NCBI RefSeq assembly: GCF_002796605.1
Contig: NZ_CP024923.1
Coordinates: 4,657,501-4,721,500, forward strand
Length of the DNA stretch: 64,000 nucleotides
Source of the DNA: Sphingomonas psychrotolerans
GTDB lineage: Bacteria; Pseudomonadota; Alphaproteobacteria; Sphingomonadales; Sphingomonadaceae
Direction: 5' to 3'
How positions within the stretch are numbered: the stretch's first letter is position 1; every line of letters starts with the position of its first letter. The notes under the pieces are model-generated. The model made no database searches. It had not been told where the DNA came from and saw nothing but the letters and a program-made list of their open reading frames with translations. Made by a program: the position numbers and the translations under genes. Of this stretch, positions 25,083 to 33,934 are shown in pieces.

Positions 25083-26906
25083 ATGTGCGGAATCGTTGGA
25101 ATCGTCGGTACCGACAGCGTTGCTGAGCGGCTGTTCGAAGGGCTCAAGCGCCTCGAATATCGCGGCTATGATTCGGCGGGTATCGCCACGCTGCACGACG
25201 ACGAGATCGACCGCCGCCGCGCCGAGGGCAAGCTGCTCAATCTCGGCAAGCGACTGGCGGAGAGCCCGCTGCCCGGTACGATCGGCATCGCCCATACCCG
25301 CTGGGCCACGCACGGCGCGCCGACCGAGGACAATGCCCATCCCCACATTGTCGGCGACGTCTCGATCGTCCACAACGGCATCATCGAGAATTTCAAGCCG
25401 CTGCGCGACGCGCTGATCGCCGAAGGCCGCGAGTTCAAGAGCCAGACCGACACCGAAGTCGTCGCGCATCTGGTCAGCCGCGAGCTCGAGCGCGGCAAGA
25501 CCCCGCGCGAAGCGGTTGCTGCGGTGCTCCCCCAGCTCCACGGCGCCTTCGCGGTCGCCTTTCTGTTCCGCAACGAGCCCGATCTGCTGATCTGCGCCCG
25601 GCTCGGTGCGCCGCTGACGGTCGGCTATGGCGAAGGCGAGAATTATCTCGGTTCCGACGCGCATGCGCTCGCCGGGCTCACCCAGCGCATCGCCTATCTC
25701 GAGGAAGGCGACTGGGCCGCCGTCGCCCGCGACCGGATCGAGATCTTCGATCGCGACAATAATCCCGTCGCGCGCCCGATCGTCGCCTCGGGCGTATCTC
25801 CCGCGCTGATCGACAAGGGCAATCACCGCCACTTCATGCTCAAGGAGATTTACGAGCAGCCGGTGGTGGTCGCGCAGACGCTGGCGTCGTACATCCGCCC
25901 GGTCGAGCAGAAGGTCGCGCTCCCCGACATGAGCTTCGACCTGAGCAAGATCGAGCGCGTCGCGATCGTCGCGTGCGGCACGGCGTCCTATGTCGGGATG
26001 ATCGGCAAATATTGGATCGAGCGTTTCGCGCGGCTGCCGGTCGAAGTCGATGTCGCGTCCGAATTCCGCTACCGCGATCCGATCCTGCTGCCGAACACGC
26101 TGGGCGTCGTCGTCAGCCAGTCGGGCGAGACCGCCGACACGCTCGCGGCGCTCCGCCACATGAAGGCGAACGGGGTCACCACCGCGGGCATCATCAACGT
26201 GCCGACCAGCTCGATGGCGCGCGAAGTCGATCTTTTGCTCTCGACGCATGCCGGCCCAGAGATCGGCGTCGCGTCGACCAAGGCGTTCACCTGCCAGCTC
26301 GCGGTGATGGCGGCGCTCGCGGTCAACCTCGCCCGCGCCAAGGGCAAGCTCGCCGAAGACGAGGAGCGCGAGATCGTCCGCCATTTGCTCGAGGCCCCCG
26401 CTGCGATCAACGCTGCGCTGGCGCACGATGCCGAGATCGAGGCGATGGCACACACCATCGCCGCGGCGCGCGACGTGCTCTATCTCGGGCGCGGCCCCGA
26501 TTACCCGCTCGCACTCGAAGGGGCGCTCAAGCTGAAGGAGATCAGCTACATCCACGCCGAAGGCTATGCCTCGGGCGAGATGAAGCACGGCCCGATCGCG
26601 CTGATCGACGAGCATGTCCCGCTGATCGTCCTCGCGCCGTCGGGTCCGCTCTTCGACAAGACCGTCTCGAACATGCAGGAAGCCAAGGCGCGCGGCGCCC
26701 GGGTGGTGCTGATCTCGGACGCCGAGGGGCTGGCCCAGGCCGGCGAGGATGCGATCGCGACGATCGAGATGCCCAGCGTCCATCCGCTCATCGCGCCGCT
26801 CGTTTATGCGGTGCCGGTGCAATTGCTCGCTTACCATGTCGCGGTGGCGAAAGGCACGGATGTCGATCAGCCGCGCAACCTCGCCAAATCGGTTACGGTC
26901 GAATAG
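25083..26906 (+). CDS. glmS: Glutamine--fructose-6-phosphate aminotransferase (isomerizing)
   Basis: A 607-residue enzyme that makes glucosamine-6-phosphate from fructose-6-phosphate and glutamine. The N-terminal glutaminase starts at MCGIVGIVG with Cys2 as nucleophile and has HTRWATHGAP, NGIIEN and QTDTEV. Two SIS sugar-binding domains follow (VACGTASYVG, SQSGETADT, STKAFTCQL, GRGPDYPLALEGALKLKEISY), ending in the invariant QPRNLAKSVTVE. Length and motifs are complete. Confidence 0.98.
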   Translation: MCGIVGIVGTDSVAERLFEGLKRLEYRGYDSAGIATLHDDEIDRRRAEGKLLNLGKRLAESPLPGTIGIAHTRWATHGAPTEDNAHPHIVGDVSIVHNGIIENFKPLRDALIAEGREFKSQTDTEVVAHLVSRELERGKTPREAVAAVLPQLHGAFAVAFLFRNEPDLLICARLGAPLTVGYGEGENYLGSDAHALAGLTQRIAYLEEGDWAAVARDRIEIFDRDNNPVARPIVASGVSPALIDKGNHRHFMLKEIYEQPVVVAQTLASYIRPVEQKVALPDMSFDLSKIERVAIVACGTASYVGMIGKYWIERFARLPVEVDVASEFRYRDPILLPNTLGVVVSQSGETADTLAALRHMKANGVTTAGIINVPTSSMAREVDLLLSTHAGPEIGVASTKAFTCQLAVMAALAVNLARAKGKLAEDEEREIVRHLLEAPAAINAALAHDAEIEAMAHTIAAARDVLYLGRGPDYPLALEGALKLKEISYIHAEGYASGEMKHGPIALIDEHVPLIVLAPSGPLFDKTVSNMQEAKARGARVVLISDAEGLAQAGEDAIATIEMPSVHPLIAPLVYAVPVQLLAYHVAVAKGTDVDQPRNLAKSVTVE

Positions 26907-26950
26907 CGCGACGGTTTCGGTTTTCCGACTTGGTAAATTACAAGTAAGTT

Positions 26951-26997
26951 CTGACACTGTTAAATAGGTCCTGACACTTCTAAATAAGTGCCGACAC
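26951..26997. repeat. 20-bp tandem repeats, probable transposon-end remnant
   Basis: CTGACACTGTTAAATAGGTC (26951-26970) is followed by CTGACACTTCTAAATAAGTG (26971-26990) and the start of a third unit CCGACAC (26991-26997). On the minus strand this is a terminus beginning TGTCGGCACTTATTTAGAAG with a second repeat inside, like the repeated transposase sites at the ends of IS21-type and Tn7-type elements. No transposase is nearby. It lies between the convergent glmS and HAD genes, 45 bp after glmS. Confidence 0.6.
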
Positions 26998-27011
26998 CCG
27001 CGGGCAGCGAA

Positions 27012-27776
27012 TCATCCTGTCTCTGCGTCCCGATCGCACAGGCGGGCACCTGGAGACTGTTTCCATGTCGTCCGGCCGACAAGGAGGGCGTGGATCGCGA
27101 GCGCGTTCGCTCCCTTCACATCCGTATCCGGATTGTCGCCAATCATCAGAAGGGCTTCCGGCTGCAGGTCGAGCCCTGTCATTGCCCGGTTGAAAAGCAG
27201 CGCATGGGGCTTGCCAATAATCCGGTCCGGCCGCCGACCGGCCGCCGCCGTGATCGAGGCGGCAAGCGCTCCCGTCTCGGGCGCGATGCCGTTTGCCACG
27301 GGGTGCATATTGTCCGGATTGGCGATCCAGTAGGCGGCACCGTCGCGCACCTGGTTGGCGGCGCGGCACAGAGTGGCGAAATCGAACCCGGGGTCGCGCA
27401 GCACCAGCACCGCCGCAGCGTCGCGACCCTGCAGGCACAGGCCGAGACGTTCCGCTTCGCGCCGCATGGCCGGGCCGGCGACGAGCGTGACCGGCCGCCC
27501 CGCGAACTGGCGCGCGGCCTCACGCAGCAGGACGTCGCCGGCGAGATGGATGTCGTCGGACGCGACCGCTATCCCGGCAGCAACGAGCTGACCGCGGCAC
27601 TCGGCGCGCGTCATGGTCGAATTGTTCGAGACGATCGCGATCCGCCCGACGCGGCGGAGAAAGGCGACGGCTCCGGGGTGAAGCCGACTGCCCAGCGCGA
27701 GGCAGCCGTCCCAGTCGCAGAGCACAGCCTCCGCGCGACCGGCCGCCGCGCAGAGTTCCGTCCAGCTGGCTGGCAT
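27012..27776 (-). CDS. HAD-IIA family phosphatase
   Basis: A 254-residue HAD hydrolase of the NagD/PGP subfamily. Motif I is LCDWDGCLALGS (two aspartates), motif II VSNNSTMT, lysine region GKPHALLFNRA, motif IV MIGDNPDTDVKGANA, with the class IIA cap between residues 100 and 180. Such enzymes dephosphorylate glycerol-phosphate, phosphoglycolate or p-nitrophenyl phosphate. The start at ATG 27776 overlaps the upstream phosphodiesterase stop by one base. In context it may release Pi from phosphocholine or glycerol-3-phosphate; that is inference. Confidence 0.87.
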   Translation of the reverse strand: MPASWTELCAAAGRAEAVLCDWDGCLALGSRLHPGAVAFLRRVGRIAIVSNNSTMTRAECRGQLVAAGIAVASDDIHLAGDVLLREAARQFAGRPVTLVAGPAMRREAERLGLCLQGRDAAAVLVLRDPGFDFATLCRAANQVRDGAAYWIANPDNMHPVANGIAPETGALAASITAAAGRRPDRIIGKPHALLFNRAMTGLDLQPEALLMIGDNPDTDVKGANALAIHALLVGRTTWKQSPGARLCDRDAETG

Positions 27777-28645
27777 CAAAATGCGAGGTCTTTCTTCAAC
27801 ATCATCTGACCCGGCGTCATTTCGCGAATCCGCGCCAGCATCTCGGCCGAGAGCGGGAACACCTCCGGATAGCGCTCGACCAGCGCGGTATGCGTGATCA
27901 TGCGCCCGTCCTGCCACAGATGGATCTGGAAGCCCGGCGGCTCCATCTCGAAGAAGCCGCCCTCCTGGGGCTCGGCGCCGAGGTCGAGCGTCACCTGGTG
28001 GGCAGTCGAGGGGCAGACGCTGACCAGCCGTCCGCCCACCAACGTCTGGATCGAGCGGTGGATATGCCCGCACAGCACCCGCTCGATATTGGGATGGCGT
28101 GCCAGGGTCTCGACAAGCCCCTGCGCCCAGGCCGGGCCGGCGGCGTCCATCAACGTGATGCCGGTGTCGAACGGCGGATGATGAAGTGCGACGACCGTCG
28201 GCCGCTCGGGAGCCTCGGCCAGCCGCGCCTCGAGCCAGGCCCGGCGCGCTTCGCAGAACGCGCCCATGTGGTGCACGTCGCTGGTCGAATCGAGCATGAT
28301 CAGCCGCACCGGATGATGCTCGACCGTGTACTGGACGAAGGGACCGACGCCCGTGAGATGCGGATAGTCGAGCGCCGCCAGCATCGTGTCGCGATGGTCG
28401 TGGTTACCGATCACCAGGTAGAAGGGCAGCTCCAGCCGCTCGAGCTGGCGGACGAGTTCGGCATATTCGTCCAGCGTGCCGTGATCGGTGAGGTCGCCGG
28501 TGATGATCACGCAGTCGGGTCGCGGACGCAGCGCGTTCACGCGGTCGATTGCGCTCGCGATCATTCCGTTGGTGTCGATCTGGTCCCGATAGGCGCCTTT
28601 CCCGCGGGCGACGACATGGGTGTCGGTGAGCTGGACGATGAGCAT
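27776..28645 (-). CDS. Class III phosphodiesterase (GpdQ/CpdA-like metallophosphoesterase)
   Basis: A 289-residue binuclear metal enzyme. All metal-binding motifs are present: QLTDTHV, ITGDLTDHG, VIGNHDHRD, LHHPPFDTGI and CGHIHRS. This is the class III cyclic-nucleotide/glycerophosphodiesterase pattern of CpdA and GpdQ. No signal peptide is seen, so it acts in the cytoplasm. GGAGA lies upstream of ATG 28645. Its partner genes (HAD phosphatase, MFS, secreted PLC) and the Pho box upstream favour a glycerophosphodiester substrate over cAMP. The next gene starts within its stop codon. Confidence 0.87.
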   Translation of the reverse strand: MLIVQLTDTHVVARGKGAYRDQIDTNGMIASAIDRVNALRPRPDCVIITGDLTDHGTLDEYAELVRQLERLELPFYLVIGNHDHRDTMLAALDYPHLTGVGPFVQYTVEHHPVRLIMLDSTSDVHHMGAFCEARRAWLEARLAEAPERPTVVALHHPPFDTGITLMDAAGPAWAQGLVETLARHPNIERVLCGHIHRSIQTLVGGRLVSVCPSTAHQVTLDLGAEPQEGGFFEMEPPGFQIHLWQDGRMITHTALVERYPEVFPLSAEMLARIREMTPGQMMLKKDLAF

Positions 28646-28700
28646 GGCGATTCTCCAGTGGTCGAATCGCTCTTCCCACTTCCTGTACATCCGTTCAAGC

Positions 28701-28718
28701 ATGTCATTCAAATGTCAT
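28701..28718. promoter_or_regulatory. Pho box between the phosphodiesterase and MFS genes
   Basis: ATGTCAT (28701-28707), TCAA, ATGTCAT (28712-28718): two identical 7-bp units separated by 4 bp, an 11-bp period. Each unit matches the PhoB half-site CTGTCAT in six of seven bases and the spacing is exact. It sits 55 bp before the phosphodiesterase start (minus) and 67 bp before the MFS start (plus), a fitting place to control both. Confidence 0.8.
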
Positions 28719-28784
28719 GCTTTGGGCGGATATGCACTTTCGCTGCTCAAGAATCGCCTTCTGTACACTCGTAGGGAATTGCGC

Positions 28785-30128
28785 ATGTCCCGCTCCGGTG
28801 CCGAGCGGCTGAACATGGTTCAGCTCGCCATCTTCTCGTCGCCCGTGCTGGTCTTCCAGGCGCTGGAGCTGCCGTGGCGGGTGTTCTTGCCGGTATTCTT
28901 TTCGGAGACACTGGGGCTGCAACTCGCTGCGGTGGCGGCATTGATGATGTGGATCCGCCTGTTCGACATGGTCGTCGATCCGGTGGTGGGCTGGGCCAGC
29001 GACCGCTTTGCCACACCGATCGGCCTCAGGCGTCCCTGGATGGTCGCGAGCGTGCCGCTGATCCTTCTCGGCACGTGGCAGACCTTCTTTGCGGCACCCG
29101 GCATCGGCCTCTGGACGCTCGCTTTGTGGTGCCTAGCGATGCACCTCGGCTACACGCTGCTGCTGGTGCCGCATGGAGGCTGGGGGCTGGAGGTCTCCGG
29201 AGACTATCACGAGCGCACCCGGATCATGGGCGCCAAGGTGTGGTTCGCCGCCGCGGGCATGCCGTTCGTCCTGCTGCTACCGACGATCCTCGAGTATTTC
29301 GGCCGGGACGGCCGTGCCGGGCAGGTGGCGGCGATGGGATGGATGCTGATCCTGATCACGCCCCTGTCGGTGGCGCTGGTGCTCCGCTATATCCCCGAGC
29401 CGCCGGTCGACCGGGATGCGGCACGCCGCACCGCGCATCCGCTGCGCCAGTTCAGGACGATGCTGCGTGATCGGACGCTGCTGACGATTCTCATGCTCTA
29501 CGCGCTGCTCGGCCTGGCCGATGCCGCCAGCGCCGGCACCTTCATATTCTTCGTCGAGCAGGGGCTCGCTCTGGGGCGGGGCGCCAGCGGTCTCATGCTG
29601 ATCCAGGCGCTGGTGGCTTTGGTCTCGATTCCAGTGTGGGCGGCGGTGAGCCGGCGGTTCGGCAAGCGCCGCGCGCTCGCCGGGGTGTTCGCCTGGCATG
29701 CCGCGCTGTCGCCCGTCGCACTGCTGCTGCCTGCCGGCGAGATGGTGCCGCTCGTACTGTTCCTCATCGTCCGCAATTTCTCCTGGGGCGCCGACTATAT
29801 GCTGCTGCGGGCGCTGGTCGCCGACGTCTCCGGGCGCGATGCGGAGGTCAGCGGCGAGCGCAAATCGGGCAGCTACTATGCGATGTTCAACGTCACGCTG
29901 AAGCTCGCCGCGGCGCTCGGCGTCGGCGCGGCGCTGTCGGTGCTCGCCTGGAAGGGGTTCGTGCCCGGCTCGCCGGCAACCGGGGCCGTGGTGACGGCGA
30001 TCCGATGGGTCTATGCGCTGCCGCCGTGCCTGGCCGGGCTGCTCGGCCTCGTGATCCTGATGCGCGCGACGCCGGAGACTGCGGTGCCCGCAGCGACGCC
30101 GGTCGCCCCGCGCGAGGCGATCTCCTGA
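28785..30128 (+). CDS. MFS transporter (GPH/MFS_2 type)
   Basis: A 447-residue protein with about 12 membrane segments. The N-terminal LFDMVVDPVVGWASDRFATPIGLRRPWM is the GPH-family (glycoside-pentoside-hexuronide symporter) loop-2 motif, with GSYYAMFNVTLKLAAALG in the second half. The GPH fold carries sugars, glycosides or other solutes with cations. Here neighbours suggest import of a phospholipid-derived compound such as a glycerophosphodiester or choline ester. It is transcribed away from the phosphodiesterase gene and shares its Pho box. Confidence 0.85.
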   Translation: MSRSGAERLNMVQLAIFSSPVLVFQALELPWRVFLPVFFSETLGLQLAAVAALMMWIRLFDMVVDPVVGWASDRFATPIGLRRPWMVASVPLILLGTWQTFFAAPGIGLWTLALWCLAMHLGYTLLLVPHGGWGLEVSGDYHERTRIMGAKVWFAAAGMPFVLLLPTILEYFGRDGRAGQVAAMGWMLILITPLSVALVLRYIPEPPVDRDAARRTAHPLRQFRTMLRDRTLLTILMLYALLGLADAASAGTFIFFVEQGLALGRGASGLMLIQALVALVSIPVWAAVSRRFGKRRALAGVFAWHAALSPVALLLPAGEMVPLVLFLIVRNFSWGADYMLLRALVADVSGRDAEVSGERKSGSYYAMFNVTLKLAAALGVGAALSVLAWKGFVPGSPATGAVVTAIRWVYALPPCLAGLLGLVILMRATPETAVPAATPVAPREAIS

Positions 30129-30171
30129 TCGCGCCACTGGCGATCCGCGGACGACGCCCGTAACAAGCACC

Positions 30172-31428
30172 ATGGCTTCGACAATCGCCTCGCCCGGATC
30201 CGACGACGATTCCACGCGCCAGCGCATCGTCGAGGAGGCGACCACGCTCGTGGCTGCGGCCGGCATCCGCGGTGCCACCTTGCGCGATGTCGCCGCCCGC
30301 TGTGGCGCGGGCGTCGCGAGCATCGCCTATATGTTCGGCAACAAGGATGGGCTGATCGCCGAATGCTTCACCCTCGCAGTCGAACGCGATCGCGTGCGGC
30401 TCGCAGCGCTGGCGGCGGAAGCCGAGGCGATGGCGATCGAGCCGACGCTTGCCGGGCCGTTCCTGTGGACATTGTGCGACGAGGCGTGCGGCGAGCGGCG
30501 TACCGACATGCTGGTGCTGATCGAGTTGTGGCTCTCGGCCACCGTCACGCCACGCTTCTCCGAGATCTGCCATGCATGGCTGCGCGTCCGGCGCGATGCT
30601 TTCCGCGCATTTGCCCGCCTGTTCGGTGCGGATCCGCTCGCGTTCGATATCCTCGGCCTGCACCTGCTCTCGGAGAGCAGCTTCGCCGTGAGCTGCCACG
30701 GCTCGGCCGCCTGGCGGCTGCTCGCGCGCGCGGGCTTCATCGAAGCGATGGCGCGCGTCGCGCGACTGGGCAGCGCCGAGGCATCGTCGGGCGTGTCGGC
30801 GCTGGCGGCGCGGTTCTTCGCAGATCCCGAAAACGGTAGGGCAGGCGAACCCGAAGCCAAAGCGGGCCGTGGGGCGGAGAGCCGTGCGCGGATCGTCGAT
30901 GCCGCGGCATCGATCATCGAGGAGGAGGGGCTGGCCGCCGTCACCAATCGCGCCGTGGCCGAGCGCGCAGGCGTGTCGCTCGCGCTCACCACCTATCATT
31001 TCAGGTCCGTGACCGAACTGGCCTTTGCCGGGATCCTGCGCGTGTTCGAGAAGGTGAACGCCGGCTTTGTCCGCAATGCCGACAACGCGCCGGAAGCGGC
31101 GGCGATTATCGAGCGCGTCCGCAGGCGATCCCAGCCTTCGGGAGTCGAGCGGCTGCGCAGCCGCGGGATGGCGGAGATCTCGCTGGCAGCGGCGCGCAGC
31201 GTCGCGCTCGAGTCACTCGGCATCGCGATGCGGCGGCAGCGCGGCACCATCACCCATGCGAGCCTCGGCCGCGGCGTGCGCAGCGGCGTCACCCGCACCC
31301 GCGCCGCCTCACATGCGCTCTGGTCCTCGGCAGCGTTCCTGACCGCCGCCGCGATCGGCGAATCGGCGCTCTACGACTTCGAGTCGCAGGCGCGCCTCGC
31401 CGCCGCGAGCCTGCTGGACATCGACTGA
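30172..31428 (+). CDS. Tandem TetR-type regulator with two DNA-binding domains
   Basis: A 418-residue protein about twice the usual TetR size. Domain one (about residues 14-60) reads TRQRIVEEATTLVAAAGIRGATLRDVAARCGAG, followed by a ligand-type helical region. A second helix-turn-helix begins at about residue 240: SRARIVDAAASIIEEEGLAAVTNRAVAERAGVSLALTTYHF, with its own helical tail. Each half looks complete, so this is a fused duplication, not a frameshift. Known double-TetR proteins are uncommon. It lies between the MFS gene and the TonB-receptor/PLC operon, and a palindrome follows the stop. Confidence 0.82.
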   Translation: MASTIASPGSDDDSTRQRIVEEATTLVAAAGIRGATLRDVAARCGAGVASIAYMFGNKDGLIAECFTLAVERDRVRLAALAAEAEAMAIEPTLAGPFLWTLCDEACGERRTDMLVLIELWLSATVTPRFSEICHAWLRVRRDAFRAFARLFGADPLAFDILGLHLLSESSFAVSCHGSAAWRLLARAGFIEAMARVARLGSAEASSGVSALAARFFADPENGRAGEPEAKAGRGAESRARIVDAAASIIEEEGLAAVTNRAVAERAGVSLALTTYHFRSVTELAFAGILRVFEKVNAGFVRNADNAPEAAAIIERVRRRSQPSGVERLRSRGMAEISLAAARSVALESLGIAMRRQRGTITHASLGRGVRSGVTRTRAASHALWSSAAFLTAAAIGESALYDFESQARLAAASLLDID

Positions 31429-31435
31429 ACATCTG

Positions 31436-31447
31436 TTCGAATTCGAA
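31436..31447. promoter_or_regulatory. Palindrome TTCGAATTCGAA, candidate operator
   Basis: A perfect 12-bp palindrome, 8 bp after the TetR-type gene and about 180 bp before the receptor gene. TetR regulators bind palindromes next to their genes, so it may be the operator for the receptor/phospholipase operon. Not proven by the sequence. Confidence 0.35.
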
Positions 31448-31563
31448 TCGAGAGCAGCGCGTCAGCGAGAGGGACTGCAAGGCCCGGGACGTATAACTCT
31501 ATAAAATCTGGGAAAAGTCCGGTGCGGTCGCCGCAGGTGCGGCGGCCTGAACTTTTGCTTCTG

Positions 31564-31582
31564 CTGTCACAAAAACTGTACA
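31564..31582 (+). promoter_or_regulatory. Pho-box-like site before the receptor/PLC operon
   Basis: CTGTCAC (31564-31570), five As, CTGTACA (31576-31582). The half-sites match CTGTCAT well in the first four or six positions, but the spacer is 5 bp instead of 4. It lies 43 bp before the receptor ATG, where a PhoB site would act as an activator. Confidence 0.45.
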
Positions 31583-31625
31583 TTCGTCCGGTAGCTGCTC
31601 CATCAACCCCAAGAAGGAGGCAGCC

Positions 31626-33920
31626 ATGAAGCCGTTACCGAGTGCAATTGCCTTTTTGTCCAGCGTCGCCACCGCTGGACTTTTGTTCAGCACTCCCGCC
31701 GCTTACGCCCAGGCCGAGCGCGCCGAAGGCGATACGCCGGCCAGCCAAGTCCAGCCGCCGGAGCAGCGCGACGAGAACGAGATCGTCGTCACCGCGCAGC
31801 AGCGCGAGCAGCGGCTCGTCGACGTGCCGGTGCCGGTGACGCAGATGTCCGGCGAGTTGCTGGACACGTTCAGGATCCAGGGCATGGGCGAGCTTTCGCT
31901 ATACACGCCCGGCCTGCTGGTTCAGGAGCAGAGCGTGCAGCGCTCGGGCTTCAACCTGCGCGGCCTGACCCAGGATGATTCGAGCCCGGTCTCCGAGCCC
32001 AGCATCTCGATCTTCGTCGACGGGATCGACAATAGCCGCCAGGCGGGCGCCGTCTCCGAACTGCTCGACGTCAACAACATTCAGGTAATCCGCGGTCCCC
32101 AGGGCACGCTGTTCGGCCGGGGCTCGGTGATCGGCGTGCTCGCGATCGAGACGCAGCGGCCGACCAACGAATTCTCCGGCTCGATATCGGCGGAGGTCGG
32201 CGAATATGACCTGTTCAACATCACCGGCATCGTCAATGCGCCGCTGGTCGACGACAAGCTGGCGGTTCGCGCCGCGGTGCGCTTCAAGAAGCGCGACGGC
32301 GTGGTCGAGAATACCGCCATCCCCGGCGGCCGGCTCAACGGCATCGACACCTTCTACGGGCGCAGCACGATCCGCTTCACTCCGACGGACCGGATCACCT
32401 CGGATCTGATCTTCACCTATCAGGAAGATCATCCGCCGGCGACACAGTTCAAGTCGATCGTGGTGCCGCCGGCAGGCGGCGACGTGAGCCCCTTCACTCC
32501 CGCCGCGCAGGATCGTCCCGATGCAGGCATCGACCGGACCGTGTGGGGCCTGACCTGGGACAACCGGATCGAGCTGGCAGACGATCTTTCGCTGCGCTCG
32601 TTCACCGGCTTCCGCCGGGTCAAGGCCGCCGAGCGCTGGGACGGCGACGGCACGGCCTACGCCTACATAATCGGCAATCAGTTCACTCTGCAGAAACAGT
32701 ATAGCGAGGAACTGCGCCTCACCTGGCAGCCCGATCCGGGCTTCACCATCACGGGCGGCGGCAGCTGGTTCCACGAGAAGGTCGAGGACACGATCGCGCT
32801 CGGCCTCAACGAGCAGTACATGCTCGGCAGCTTCCCAACGATCGCCGCGCCGACCAGGCCGATCACCGCCGTCGCCAGTCTCGGCGGCCGCCCGGTGACA
32901 GTGATGAATTACAACGCCCAGATGCGGAACAACGACCGCACCAGCCTCTCGGCCTATGTCAACGTTTCGAAGACCTTCTTCGACCGCCTGACCATTGATG
33001 CGGGGCTGCGCTATACGCGGGACGATGCGACCACGGACGCCGCGTCGATCCGCCAGTCGTTCGACGGCGTCGCGCCGATCGCGCTTCCCTTCGGCCTGTT
33101 CGGCAATTCGAACGGCGTGTTCGCCAGCAGGAACAACAAGTTCAGCTTCTGGACGCCGCGCGCCGCGGTCTCGTTCAAGATCCTGCCAGACCTCAATGTT
33201 TATGCCGGCGTCGCCCGCGGCCTGCGCTCGGGGGTGGTCGACGCGACCTGGAGCCGCACCGCGATCTCGCTCGCGAGCTTCAACATCGTCCAGCCCGAGG
33301 AGGTGATGAACTACGAGGCCGGCATCAAGTGGAAGTTCGGCCCAATGAACGCCGACCTGACCTTCTTCAAATATGATTATACCAACCTGCAGGTACGCGA
33401 TCCGAGCACCATCCTCGGCAGCCTCACCAATGCCGGCAAGGCCGAGGGCAAAGGCTTCGAGGCCTCGCTGCGCGGCGAAGTCGTTCCCGGGCTGAACCTG
33501 ATCACCAGCTATGCCTATACCGATGCCGGCTACACCTTGTTCTTCGACGCGTCGGGCAGGAATCTGTCGGGCAATCGCTTCCGGCTGTCGCCCGAGCACA
33601 AGGCTTCGCTCGGCCTCGCTTACGAGCGTCCGGTCACCGAGACGCTGAACCTCACGGCACGCGTGACCGAATTCTATCAGTCCGAGACCTTCTTCAACGC
33701 CGACAACCTGCCCTATGAATCACAAGGCGGCTATGCGCTCACCAATATCGGCATCGGCCTTTCGGGCGCGAGCGGCTGGAGCGTCGAGGCTTACGTCAAC
33801 AATCTGTTCGACCAGGAATATCTGCTCGATCTCGGCAATACCGGCAAATCCTTCGGCCTGCCCACTGCGATCCGCGGCGAGCCGCGCATCGCCGGCCTGC
33901 GCTTCACGCAGAACTTCTGA
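31626..33920 (+). CDS. TonB-dependent outer-membrane receptor (phosphorus island)
   Basis: A 764-residue TonB-dependent receptor. After a signal peptide (to AYAQ) comes the TonB box/plug start NEIVVTAQQREQRLVDVPVPV, then the plug (GFNLRGL, VIRGPQGTLFGRGSVIGVL) and a 22-strand-type barrel ending FTQNF with the C-terminal aromatic. No N-terminal STN domain is present, so it does not signal through FecR. AAGGAGG upstream of ATG 31626. It is 14 bp from the phospholipase gene, so the two form an operon; the receptor probably imports a product of that enzyme or a related phosphorus compound. Confidence 0.92.
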   Translation: MKPLPSAIAFLSSVATAGLLFSTPAAYAQAERAEGDTPASQVQPPEQRDENEIVVTAQQREQRLVDVPVPVTQMSGELLDTFRIQGMGELSLYTPGLLVQEQSVQRSGFNLRGLTQDDSSPVSEPSISIFVDGIDNSRQAGAVSELLDVNNIQVIRGPQGTLFGRGSVIGVLAIETQRPTNEFSGSISAEVGEYDLFNITGIVNAPLVDDKLAVRAAVRFKKRDGVVENTAIPGGRLNGIDTFYGRSTIRFTPTDRITSDLIFTYQEDHPPATQFKSIVVPPAGGDVSPFTPAAQDRPDAGIDRTVWGLTWDNRIELADDLSLRSFTGFRRVKAAERWDGDGTAYAYIIGNQFTLQKQYSEELRLTWQPDPGFTITGGGSWFHEKVEDTIALGLNEQYMLGSFPTIAAPTRPITAVASLGGRPVTVMNYNAQMRNNDRTSLSAYVNVSKTFFDRLTIDAGLRYTRDDATTDAASIRQSFDGVAPIALPFGLFGNSNGVFASRNNKFSFWTPRAAVSFKILPDLNVYAGVARGLRSGVVDATWSRTAISLASFNIVQPEEVMNYEAGIKWKFGPMNADLTFFKYDYTNLQVRDPSTILGSLTNAGKAEGKGFEASLRGEVVPGLNLITSYAYTDAGYTLFFDASGRNLSGNRFRLSPEHKASLGLAYERPVTETLNLTARVTEFYQSETFFNADNLPYESQGGYALTNIGIGLSGASGWSVEAYVNNLFDQEYLLDLGNTGKSFGLPTAIRGEPRIAGLRFTQNF

Positions 33921-33934
33921 AGGGAACGCCCGTC

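Noticed and set aside
26951..26997. A complete Tn7-like element downstream of glmS
   Set aside because: The repeat looks like one transposon end, but no transposase or tns-like genes and no second end are present within the window.
28701..28718. Reading the ATGTCAT repeats as transposon or CRISPR repeats
   Set aside because: Only two units, 11 bp apart, in a divergent promoter; the PhoB half-site explains them better.
31499..31693. A 64-residue minus-strand ORF at the start of the receptor gene
   Set aside because: It runs through the promoter and signal-peptide region of the receptor; no conserved features.
31899..33599. A 566-residue minus-strand ORF over the first TonB receptor
   Set aside because: Shadow of the receptor gene; low-complexity charged translation and no ribosome site.
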